A stretch of DNA of 7,056 nucleotides from Solirubrobacteraceae bacterium. Lineage in GTDB: Bacteria; Actinomycetota; Thermoleophilia; Solirubrobacterales; Solirubrobacteraceae. Positions 1 to 5,309 of this stretch are shown in pieces; position 1 is the first letter of the stretch; each line of letters starts with the position of its first letter. The stretch lies in contig JAEMTR010000031.1 in the NCBI GenBank assembly GCA_016462245.1, positions 1-7,056 of the forward strand. The letters are read 5' to 3'. The notes below the pieces were generated by a model. The model searched no databases. It was not told where the DNA came from and saw nothing but the letters and a program-made list of their open reading frames with translations. Made by a program: the position numbers and the translations under genes.

Positions 1-580
1 GCGAAACCTTTGTGCGCTTACGACGATCGCGGCCGATCGGAGCATCGATTGTCCCGGTCCTAGAGCTCGGTCTGCCGTTGACAAGCGCTAAATATTCACG
101 CCTGATTTCCCGCTTTGACATTGCTGCCCGCAGCGCGCGGTGGGTCTCTTCATCGCGAGCCACTACCAAGAGGCCCGACGTATCGCGGTCGAGGCGATGG
201 ACGATTCCTGGGCGTTCAGGGTCATCTCCTCCGCCAGCGCGGCCGGCGAGCGCTTGGACTAGCGTGCCACTAGAGTGCCCGCGCGCCGGGTGAACAACTA
301 CGCCGGCCGGTTTCTCGATGACGAGCAATGACCGGTCCTCATAGGCAATCCGAAACTCAGCCGGTTCGCCGTCGTCAGCGGCCACGTCGCGCCGGTCAGA
401 TTCGTCAACCTCGATTACTGCGCCAGCGACCGGCTTTGAGGATTTCGCAGCGATCTGGCCGTCAACGCTTACCTGGCCGGCAGCGATCAAGCGTTGCGCG
501 CGGGCGCGCGAGCCGAGTGGGCCAGAGAGCAGCGTGTCTAGCCGCTCGCCAGAGTCACCAGAAGCGACCTCAAGGCGCAC
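1..580 (-). CDS. rluD: RluD-type 23S rRNA pseudouridine synthase (N-terminal part, runs off left edge)
   Basis: Isomerises uridine to pseudouridine in rRNA; RluD-type enzymes act on 23S rRNA in the cytoplasm. The first 193 residues are visible, and the C-terminus lies beyond base 1. Residues about 12-60 (GERLDTLL, RAQRLIAAGQVSVDG) form an S4 RNA-binding domain. Residues about 76-193 begin the RluA/RsuA-type catalytic domain, with the signature HRLDRDTSGLLVVA at 128-141; Asp131 is the expected catalytic aspartate. LLVIEKPAGVVVHPA at 85-99 is also typical of the family. I start it at the GTG at 580-578, which overlaps the lspA stop by 11 nt and has a GGAG ribosome binding site 7 nt upstream. 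It is the last visible gene of the leftward operon. Family membership is firm. The exact target uridines cannot be read from the sequence, and RluA- or RluC-like specificity is possible. Confidence 0.93.
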   Translation of the reverse strand, partial: MRLEVASGDSGERLDTLLSGPLGSRARAQRLIAAGQVSVDGQIAAKSSKPVAGAVIEVDESDRRDVAADDGEPAEFRIAYEDRSLLVIEKPAGVVVHPARGHSSGTLVQALAGRAGGGDDPERPGIVHRLDRDTSGLLVVARDEETHRALRAAMSKREIRREYLALVNGRPSSRTGTIDAPIGRDRRKRTKVS

Positions 581-1061
581 TAGGTTGCTCCAATTTGCGC
601 TTCCTGCGCGCGTCAAGCTCGGCAAGCACGACAATCGCAATCACGCCGACGGTGATTGCGGCATCGGCAAAGTTGAAGGCTGGCCAGTGCGGCAGTTTAA
701 TGAAATCGGAGACCGCTCCGGCGCGAGCACGGTCGATGATGTTGCCGGCGGCGCCGCCAACGACGAGGCCCGTCGCTAGCCAGATATGCGGCGTTTCGAG
801 GTGGCTGAGGAAATACCACAGCAGCGCTCCGACAGCCAGCGCTACGACGACTACGACCAGTGGCCCACCGCCGCTCAGCTGCCCGAAGGCGACGCCACTG
901 TTGCGGACGTCGACGATCTTTACGAAACCTCCGAAGAGCTCTTCGCTGCCGCCCCCGGAGACGGCGTTTCGGGCCAGCACCTTTGTCAACTGGTCGATCG
1001 CGACGACGACGACCGCTGTCAGGCCGGCGAGTGCAATTACACCGCTCTGGCTGCCGTTCAT
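570..1061 (-). CDS. lspA: Lipoprotein signal peptidase (signal peptidase II)
   Basis: Membrane aspartyl protease that cleaves the signal peptide of diacylglyceryl-modified prolipoproteins ahead of the lipobox cysteine. The 163-residue product has the family's four-helix pattern, with hydrophobic stretches at about 8-30, 66-86, 92-107 and 134-148. Conserved blocks are VRNSGVAFG at 52-60, GNIIDRARAGAVSDF at 106-120 and PAFNFADAAI at 127-136. Asp119 and Asp133 correspond to the catalytic pair, and Asp110 is the conserved NxxDR aspartate. The C-terminal tail is basic (ARRKRK) and probably cytoplasmic. Length matches the family. The ATG at 1061 overlaps the upstream YggT stop in an ATGA junction, with no clear Shine-Dalgarno of its own, suggesting translational coupling. 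The rluD-type gene overlaps its end. Confidence 0.97.
   Translation of the reverse strand: MNGSQSGVIALAGLTAVVVVAIDQLTKVLARNAVSGGGSEELFGGFVKIVDVRNSGVAFGQLSGGGPLVVVVVALAVGALLWYFLSHLETPHIWLATGLVVGGAAGNIIDRARAGAVSDFIKLPHWPAFNFADAAITVGVIAIVVLAELDARRKRKLEQPSAP
588..591 (-). promoter_or_regulatory. Ribosome binding site GGAG for the rluD-type gene
   Basis: On the minus strand GGAG lies 7 nt before the GTG at 580, inside the last codons of lspA. It supports a GTG start that is otherwise easy to miss and implies the gene is re-initiated or coupled to lspA translation. Confidence 0.6.
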
Positions 1062-1375
1062 CCGGCGATCAGCCTGACGATCAAGCCGCCACCGATCGTC
1101 AATACGAGAATTCCCACTATTGGGCTCAGGTCGAGCGGGCCGATTGGCGGAATGAAGCGGCGAAAGATGCTCAGATACGGTTCACAAACTTGGCGCAGGA
1201 AATCGAGAATCGCGATCAGCGCTCGGTTGTATGGAATTCTGCCGCCGAACGACTGATAGAGGGAGCTAAGAATGTAAGCGAAGATAAGGATCGTGTAGAC
1301 GTCGATCAGCGCGCCTAGGTAACCGGCGACAGCCGCCCTCACCGTCGATAACGGAAATACGATAAGTGCGGTCAT
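1058..1375 (-). CDS. YggT/YlmG family membrane protein
   Basis: Small integral membrane protein of 105 residues. It has two hydrophobic segments, about residues 17-40 and 83-103, separated by a loop carrying the family signature VCEPYLSIFRRFIPPIGPLD (63-82) followed by LSP. YggT/YlmG proteins are encoded beside sepF in many Gram-positives and cyanobacteria. They are linked to division or nucleoid/osmotic phenotypes, but no biochemical activity is established. Both ends are locked in ATGA overlaps, with proC upstream at 1372-1375 and lspA downstream at 1058-1061, so expression should be tightly coupled to both. Length and motif are normal and nothing is missing. The family call is firm, but the cellular role is only inferred from the sepF neighbourhood. 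Confidence 0.93.
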   Translation of the reverse strand: MTALIVFPLSTVRAAVAGYLGALIDVYTILIFAYILSSLYQSFGGRIPYNRALIAILDFLRQVCEPYLSIFRRFIPPIGPLDLSPIVGILVLTIGGGLIVRLIAG

Positions 1376-2124
1376 TGTCTGCGACCGAGAACGGCGTCCA
1401 TCGCAGCCCTAAAGCCCTCGCGCAGCGGGCCAGCGAGCACGGCAAGGCCCTTCTCGGTCACGCCGCCCGGTGTTGCCACCTCGCGGCAGATCTGCTCGCT
1501 GTCGTTGGCGCGCGAAACTAACAGCGCACTAGAGCCCTTCAGCGAGGAGCCAACGAGAAGCTTTGCGGTCTGCTCGTCGATTCCTTCGGCAACGGCCGCC
1601 GCAACCTGAGTTTGAGCAATCAGAGCCACGTAGGCTGGCCCGACGCCGCTAATTCCTGTTAGGACACCGAAATCAGACTCCTCGACCGCGATTACGTCGC
1701 CAAGCTCGCCAAGCAAACCGACAAGCTGCTCAAACAGTTCGCGATCGCCGGCGTCGTCGTCAACGATGCCGATCGTTGACTGCGCGATCTCGGCGGCAAG
1801 GTTCGGCATCATTCGGTAGACGCGAGCGGTCGGGTAGGCGGCTCGAAGCTCGGGCAAAGTAACGCCGGCGAGGATCGAGAGAACTACCTCGGTCTGATCG
1901 GCGATTTCCAGCGCAACCTCTTCGAGCTGCTTTGGCTTGTGGCAGAGAATTACGTGGTCGCTGCTCGCAGCGACCTCCGCGTTAGTGGCAAGCGCCGTAC
2001 CGCCGACGAGCGCAGCTAGCGCCTGCGCCTGTTCGAGCTCCAGCGCCGAGCAGGTAAGCGGCCTGGCCCAACCGACTGCCAGTGCCCGCGCCATGTTGCC
2101 GCTGCCGATAAGTCCGATCCGCAT
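1372..2124 (-). CDS. proC: Pyrroline-5-carboxylate reductase
   Basis: Catalyses the last step of proline synthesis, reducing 1-pyrroline-5-carboxylate to L-proline with NAD(P)H in the cytoplasm. The 250-residue product opens directly with the Rossmann fold: MRIGLIGSGNMARAL, with GSGNMA at 7-12. Then come CHKP at 61-64 (usual V-KP motif), MMPN at 105-108, the dimerisation/active-site block TGISGVGPAYV at 156-166 and the C-terminal signature EVATPGGVTEKGL at 215-227. It is a little shorter than the usual 265-275 residues. I chose the ATG at 2124 because the fold begins there. The open frame continues upstream to 2202, but those extra residues are Arg/Ala-rich without family character and would overlap sepF. 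The gap to the sepF stop is 49 nt. proC next to sepF is also seen in other phyla, including cyanobacteria, although no direct link to division is known. Confidence 0.96.
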   Translation of the reverse strand: MRIGLIGSGNMARALAVGWARPLTCSALELEQAQALAALVGGTALATNAEVAASSDHVILCHKPKQLEEVALEIADQTEVVLSILAGVTLPELRAAYPTARVYRMMPNLAAEIAQSTIGIVDDDAGDRELFEQLVGLLGELGDVIAVEESDFGVLTGISGVGPAYVALIAQTQVAAAVAEGIDEQTAKLLVGSSLKGSSALLVSRANDSEQICREVATPGGVTEKGLAVLAGPLREGFRAAMDAVLGRRQ

Positions 2125-2173
2125 AGTTCCCGAACCGTACCGCTTGATCGCGTGCGCCAAAGCGCAGCGCCGC

Positions 2174-2710
2174 CTAGCTCTGGTTGAAGAAGCCCTTCTC
2201 AATCAACGATGCGCGTTCCTCGGCCGAGATCTCAACGTTGCGCGGCGTCAGCATGAAAACTTTCTCGGCGATCTTTTGCATCCCACCGTCGAGGCCATAA
2301 GTCAGGCCGCTGGTGAAGTCGATCAAGCGCTTGCTGAGGTCGGAGTCGGTCGATTGAAGATTGAGCACGACAGGAATGCCGTCGCGGAACTTGTCGGCGA
2401 CCTGCTGGGCGTCGTTGAAGCTTTTTGGAATCACGAGGTGCACTCGGTCGGCTGAGCCGCCATTGCCGCCTCGTGGCGCCGCGGCGCGCGGCTTGCCGGC
2501 CCCACGGCGAGGCTCTTCGTCAGCAAAGAGTTCCTCGATCTCGTCGCCCTTTCGCCGCCGGCTAAGCCGCTTGACGTTGGGGCGCTCGCGGTATCGACCT
2601 TCGAGCTCGGCTTCGGGCTCGAAGGAGCCGGTTTCAGGTGCGTAGGGATCTCGGTCCTCGGCCAAACCGAAGTAAACCATTGCGCGGTGCCACGTATCAC
2701 TAAGAGCCAT
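2174..2710 (-). CDS. sepF: Cell division protein SepF
   Basis: Membrane anchor and bundler of FtsZ at the division septum in Gram-positives, cyanobacteria and many archaea. The 178-residue product has an N-terminal stretch (MALSDTWHRAMVYFGLAED, 1-19) consistent with the membrane-targeting helix. An acidic/basic linker follows (about 20-88, rich in Glu, Arg, Gly and Pro), then the SepF core at about 89-165. Core features are VHLVIPKSFNDAQQVADKFR (90-109), PVVLNLQSTDSDLSKRLIDF (113-132), SGLTYGLDGGMQKIAEKVFM (134-153) and LTPRNVEIS (154-162). The protein ends with GFFNQS, a tail common in actinobacterial SepF. The ATG at 2710 has no recognisable Shine-Dalgarno. The 53-nt gap to yggS contains a possible -10 box placed for a leaderless transcript. 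ftsZ, its partner, is not in this window. Confidence 0.97.
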   Translation of the reverse strand: MALSDTWHRAMVYFGLAEDRDPYAPETGSFEPEAELEGRYRERPNVKRLSRRRKGDEIEELFADEEPRRGAGKPRAAAPRGGNGGSADRVHLVIPKSFNDAQQVADKFRDGIPVVLNLQSTDSDLSKRLIDFTSGLTYGLDGGMQKIAEKVFMLTPRNVEISAEERASLIEKGFFNQS

Positions 2711-2722
2711 TAGACAAGTTTA
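2711..2722 (-). promoter_or_regulatory. Possible leaderless promoter (-10 TAAACT) for sepF
   Basis: On the minus strand TAAACT (2722-2717) matches the TAnnnT actinobacterial -10 consensus and ends 6 nt before the sepF ATG. This is the spacing expected if transcription starts at the A of ATG. It fits the missing Shine-Dalgarno and the unusually large upstream gap for this operon. No convincing -35 is visible, so this is a weak inference. Confidence 0.3.
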
Positions 2723-2735
2723 GCCGCGCAGCGGC
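2723..2735. repeat. Short GC inverted repeat in the yggS-sepF gap
   Basis: GCCGC (2723-2727) and GCGGC (2731-2735) form a perfect 5-bp stem around a 3-nt loop, next to the proposed sepF -10 box. TTTT follows on the plus strand (2737-2740) but no plus-strand gene ends here. On the minus strand no T-run follows, so it does not look like a terminator of yggS. It may be an operator or mRNA hairpin, or chance in GC-rich DNA. Confidence 0.3.
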
Positions 2736-2754
2736 GTTTTCCTGCCTGAAACGG

Positions 2755-2771
2755 TGCGTTCGACTAACGCA
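2755..2771. repeat. Stem-loop straddling the yggS stop codon
   Basis: TGCGTT (2755-2760) and AACGCA (2766-2771) are perfect complements separated by the 5-nt loop CGACT. Read on the minus strand, the upstream arm and loop hold the end of yggS, including its TAG stop. It has six base pairs and no T-tract, so it is not a classical terminator. It could affect ribosome release or 3' end stability. Confidence 0.3.
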
Positions 2772-3426
2772 GCAGTCGGCTGCCGATTCGCACGATTGTC
2801 GCTCCTTCTTCGATTGCGACGCCAAAATCCTGCGTTGTGCCCATTGAAAGCTGCTCCAAACCACGCTCCTGTGCGAGGTTGCGCAGCGTCGCGAAGCTTT
2901 CGCGGCTTTGCTCGGGATCATCGGCCAGTGGAGGCATTGTCATCAGCCCGACGACCGGAACCGGGCAGCGGGCAATGAAGTGATCGAGTTCGGATGGCGC
3001 GACGCCAGCCTTCTCCTCCTCCCCGGCAACGTTGACCTCGATCAGTGCGCGCGTGGATTCGGTGTGGTGTTTCTCGAGCTGGGTCAGGACAGATTCACTG
3101 GCGACCGAGTGGATCAACCTGACGTAAGGAACGATCAGTTTGACTTTGCGGCTCTGCAGCGCGCCGATGAAGTCGATCGTGAAGCGGCCCGGGTAGGCCT
3201 CGGCTCTCGCTACGAGATCTTGTGCGCGATTCTCACCGACCAGCTCGATTCCGGCCTCGAGCAGCGCGCCGCTCTCCTCGATTGGCACGTACTTGGCAGC
3301 GAGCATAACTTCGACCTCAGACCGCTCGCGGCCGGCTCGCTGGCAGGCAGCAGCTACATCGAGATCAACGGCAGCCCTTGCGGCAGCTATCGATTGCGCG
3401 TTCAATCCTCTAATTAGTTCAGCCAT
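2764..3426 (-). CDS. YggS/PLPBP family pyridoxal phosphate-binding protein
   Basis: Cytoplasmic single-domain PLP-binding protein, built like the N-terminal barrel of alanine racemase, that maintains vitamin B6 and amino/keto acid homeostasis rather than acting as a known enzyme. The 220-residue product shows VMLAAKYVP (40-48), with Lys45 as the expected PLP Schiff-base lysine. GENRAQDL (64-71), IDFIGALQSRK (84-94), GLMTMPP (160-166) and LSMGTTQDFGVAIEEGATIVRIGS (193-216) follow; the last block binds the PLP phosphate. The C-terminus stops shortly after RIGS, as in actinobacterial members. The ATG at 3426 overlaps the pgeF end by 13 nt and has GGAG 4 nt upstream. It sits between pgeF and sepF, the usual Gram-positive position (ylmE). 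The family call is firm. Confidence 0.96.
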   Translation of the reverse strand: MAELIRGLNAQSIAAARAAVDLDVAAACQRAGRERSEVEVMLAAKYVPIEESGALLEAGIELVGENRAQDLVARAEAYPGRFTIDFIGALQSRKVKLIVPYVRLIHSVASESVLTQLEKHHTESTRALIEVNVAGEEEKAGVAPSELDHFIARCPVPVVGLMTMPPLADDPEQSRESFATLRNLAQERGLEQLSMGTTQDFGVAIEEGATIVRIGSRLLR

Positions 3427-4136
3427 ACAGCTCCGATCATCCTGCCCGTCTCACGATCGTCGCGTCGATAGGAGAAGAAGTCGTGCGGCTGCGCGCAGAT
3501 TGTGCAGATTCCGCAGTCGTAGATGTCGACAACTCCTAGCGCTTTGAGCTGCGCCGTGGCAACGCGTGCGAGGTCGAGCCTGCCAGGCTGCTCCTGCGCG
3601 GCGGGATATGCGCTGAACTTGCCGCGCAGATCGTCGCCGACCTCGTAACAGCAGCCGCGCGCGCCGGGGCCGATCGCTGCGCGCAGCGGCCCATAATCCA
3701 GCTTGCTGATTTCGGCTACGGCAGCTGCAATGACGCCGTCCTGGAGTCCGCGCCAGCCAGCGTGGACGGCGCCGAACGCTTTCGTGCCGGTGATCAATAC
3801 TGCTAGGCAGTCGGCCGTCCTGACGGCGCAGAGCAGGTCAGCGCGGTCGCTCACCTGCGCGTCGGCGGGGCGCGTGAACGGCGCGTTCTCTTCGCCGGGC
3901 CCAACCACGTTGACGCGTCTGCCGTGGGTCTGCTCATCTTGCGCCCAATGATCTCGAGCTATCCCGCTCAACGCTTCGAGCGCCTCAACGGCCGCCTCTG
4001 ATGGGCCGCCAAAATCACCTGCAGTCGCATTGCTAAAAAACATTTCGGTCCGGCCGAGCGTAAGCCGCAGGCCGAGCTGTTCGTCGCTGAAGGCCGCCAC
4101 TGCGGGACTGCCAGCAGCGCCCTCGGAGGCCTTCAC
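3414..4136 (-). CDS. pgeF: Peptidoglycan editing factor / multicopper-like laccase-domain protein (YfiH family)
   Basis: Cytoplasmic zinc protein of the YfiH/LACC1 family. The E. coli member prevents mis-incorporation of serine into peptidoglycan precursors, and family members have purine nucleoside-cleaving or deaminating activity. The older name polyphenol oxidase is probably misleading. The 240-residue product has QTHGRRV (69-75), TADCLAVL (107-114), FGAVHAGWRG (121-130), AIGPGARGCCYEV (154-166) and CTICAQPHDFFSYRRD plus TGRM (211-233). His71, Cys110 and His125 correspond to the His-Cys-His zinc site. The start is a GTG at 4136 that overlaps the upstream stop as GTGA, with GGGGAAG 7 nt before it. 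The N-terminal 15 residues are poorly conserved, so a slightly later start cannot be excluded. It lies in the usual place, directly before yggS and sepF, which fits an envelope role. Confidence 0.95.
   Translation of the reverse strand: MKASEGAAGSPAVAAFSDEQLGLRLTLGRTEMFFSNATAGDFGGPSEAAVEALEALSGIARDHWAQDEQTHGRRVNVVGPGEENAPFTRPADAQVSDRADLLCAVRTADCLAVLITGTKAFGAVHAGWRGLQDGVIAAAVAEISKLDYGPLRAAIGPGARGCCYEVGDDLRGKFSAYPAAQEQPGRLDLARVATAQLKALGVVDIYDCGICTICAQPHDFFSYRRDDRETGRMIGAVWLN
3431..3434 (-). promoter_or_regulatory. Ribosome binding site GGAG for the yggS-family gene
   Basis: GGAG on the minus strand ends 4 nt before the ATG at 3426, within the pgeF coding sequence. It supports the overlapping start over an internal TTG at 3405. 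Confidence 0.5.
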
Positions 4137-5290
4137 TGAGCCGCTTCCCCGCAGCGTTTGAGCGCCGCTTCTAGCTGCTTCTGCGCGCCGCTGATTTCTC
4201 CGTTGAGAGTTAGTTCGAGCGCGTAGCTAAGCCCCGCGCCGATCGCCGGCCCTGGCTGCGCTCCGGCGGCGAGCAGGTCGTCGCCGCCAATCTCGAGCTC
4301 GACGAAACGAAGCTGCTCTAGCCAACGGCGGGCGTTGTCGCCACCGCAGAGCGCGACGGCCTCAATTGGCGCACCGCTCGCCGCGGCCGCTATCTGCGCC
4401 GGCGTCTGCGCATTTCGAAGCGGCGCCGCCGTGACCCAGCGAGAGCCGATTGCGACCAGATCACGCTCGTCGGCGCTAAAGCCGAGGTAGTCGAGCCAGC
4501 GCGTCAGCAGATCCAGCTCGACGCCCTTGCAGCAGGCGGCAAGTGTCAGCAGCTCGCTACGACCTTCGTCGCCAAGCAGCTCCAACGCTTCGTCGAGTCC
4601 CTGCGGCGCCGGGCAGAAGCCTTCTGGTAGCGCCGCTGGATTGAGCTCCTCAACGGCGGCGAAGACGGCGGTTGGCTGTGGCTCGCGCAGTGCGAGCCGT
4701 AGCTCATCACCGATTCGCTCTCCGCTGATCGCACCCGCAGTAGCCGCTGCTGCCAGCGATTTAGTCTGCGGATCAACGTTGAAGCCGAGCCGCGTGCTGT
4801 ATCGAGCGCAGCGCCAAAGACGCGTCGGATCGTCGAGAAAAGAATGCTGAGTGAGCACTCGCAGCGTTCCTTGTTCGAGGTCGGCAAGCGCTGCTGGGTC
4901 AGCTTTGAGTTCTCCATCGCTGATCCGCACAGCGATCGCGTTGACCGAGAAGTCGCGGCGCCGTAGATCGTTTTCAAGGTCCGCGGGAGCAACCTCCGGA
5001 AGCGCCCCAGGCTGAGCGTAGGTTTCAGTCCGCGCAGAGGCTAGGTCAACCCTCACCTCGCCCAAAAGAACCGTAGCTGTGCCGAAACGTTCGAATCGTC
5101 GCGCCTCGCCACCGAGCCTTTCGAGCAGCTCGTCGAGTGGCCCCTCGACCACGAGGTCGATCTCCGTTGGCGTGCGATCGAGCATCAGGTCCCGCACTGC
5201 GCCGCCAACCAACCAGACGCTCGCGTCGTTGCCGACGGCGTCGATCACGGCCTGCCCTGCGGGCAGCTCTGCGAGCTTGGCGACCACCAT
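4133..5290 (-). CDS. CCA tRNA nucleotidyltransferase / poly(A) polymerase family protein (class II)
   Basis: Template-independent nucleotidyltransferase that adds CCA (or only A, or C) to tRNA 3' ends or poly(A) to RNA; the sequence alone does not decide which. Counting from the ATG at 5290 (385 residues), the head domain shows WLVGGAVRD (26-34), TEIDLVVEG (42-50), VRVDLASAR (79-87), RRDFSVNAIA (111-120), DDPTRLWRCARY (153-164) and ISGERIGDEL (188-197). Asp45 and Asp82 are expected metal ligands. The first carboxylate of the usual DxD is Glu43 here. No HD domain is seen. The C-terminal GDDLLAAGAQPGPAIG is typical of bacterial members. I chose 5290 because GGAAG lies 5 nt upstream; an ATG at 5302 and a TTG at 5329 are in frame, the latter overlapping the divergent gene. 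It probably heads the leftward operon. Confidence 0.93.
   Translation of the reverse strand: MVVAKLAELPAGQAVIDAVGNDASVWLVGGAVRDLMLDRTPTEIDLVVEGPLDELLERLGGEARRFERFGTATVLLGEVRVDLASARTETYAQPGALPEVAPADLENDLRRRDFSVNAIAVRISDGELKADPAALADLEQGTLRVLTQHSFLDDPTRLWRCARYSTRLGFNVDPQTKSLAAAATAGAISGERIGDELRLALREPQPTAVFAAVEELNPAALPEGFCPAPQGLDEALELLGDEGRSELLTLAACCKGVELDLLTRWLDYLGFSADERDLVAIGSRWVTAAPLRNAQTPAQIAAAASGAPIEAVALCGGDNARRWLEQLRFVELEIGGDDLLAAGAQPGPAIGAGLSYALELTLNGEISGAQKQLEAALKRCGEAAQ
4144..4150 (-). promoter_or_regulatory. Ribosome binding site GGGGAAG for pgeF
   Basis: A purine-rich stretch on the minus strand lies 7 nt before the GTG at 4136, within the last codons of the upstream gene. It favours the GTGA-overlapping start. 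Confidence 0.45.
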
Positions 5291-5295
5291 TACTG

Positions 5296-5300
5296 CTTCC
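5296..5300 (-). promoter_or_regulatory. Ribosome binding site GGAAG for the tRNA nucleotidyltransferase gene
   Basis: GGAAG on the minus strand ends 5 nt before the ATG at 5290. It is the only Shine-Dalgarno-like match near the three possible in-frame starts, and is the reason for choosing this one. Confidence 0.5.
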
Positions 5301-5309
5301 ATACTGCTG

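Noticed and set aside
328..1077. Long plus-strand open frame (249 residues) antisense to lspA and the rluD-type gene
   Set aside because: It is Arg/Ala/Ser/Pro-rich low-complexity sequence with no recognisable domain, and lies opposite two strongly recognisable genes. It is a frame shadow of GC-rich coding DNA.
2125..2202. N-terminal extension of proC into sepF
   Set aside because: The added 26 residues are Arg/Ala-rich with no family similarity, while the Rossmann fold starts right at the ATG at 2124.
1937..2455. Plus-strand 172-residue open frame spanning proC and sepF
   Set aside because: It has no recognisable motif and runs opposite two conserved genes; typical shadow.
2723..2740. GC stem followed by GTTTT on the plus strand, resembling a rho-independent terminator
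   Set aside because: The stem is only 5 bp, the T-run is 4 bases and no plus-strand gene ends there, so I list it only as a short inverted repeat.
5079..5309. 77-codon in-frame upstream extension of the propeller gene
   Set aside because: It is Ser/Arg/Thr-rich, antisense to the catalytic head of the nucleotidyltransferase, and would bury the N-terminal membrane anchor that begins naturally at 5310.
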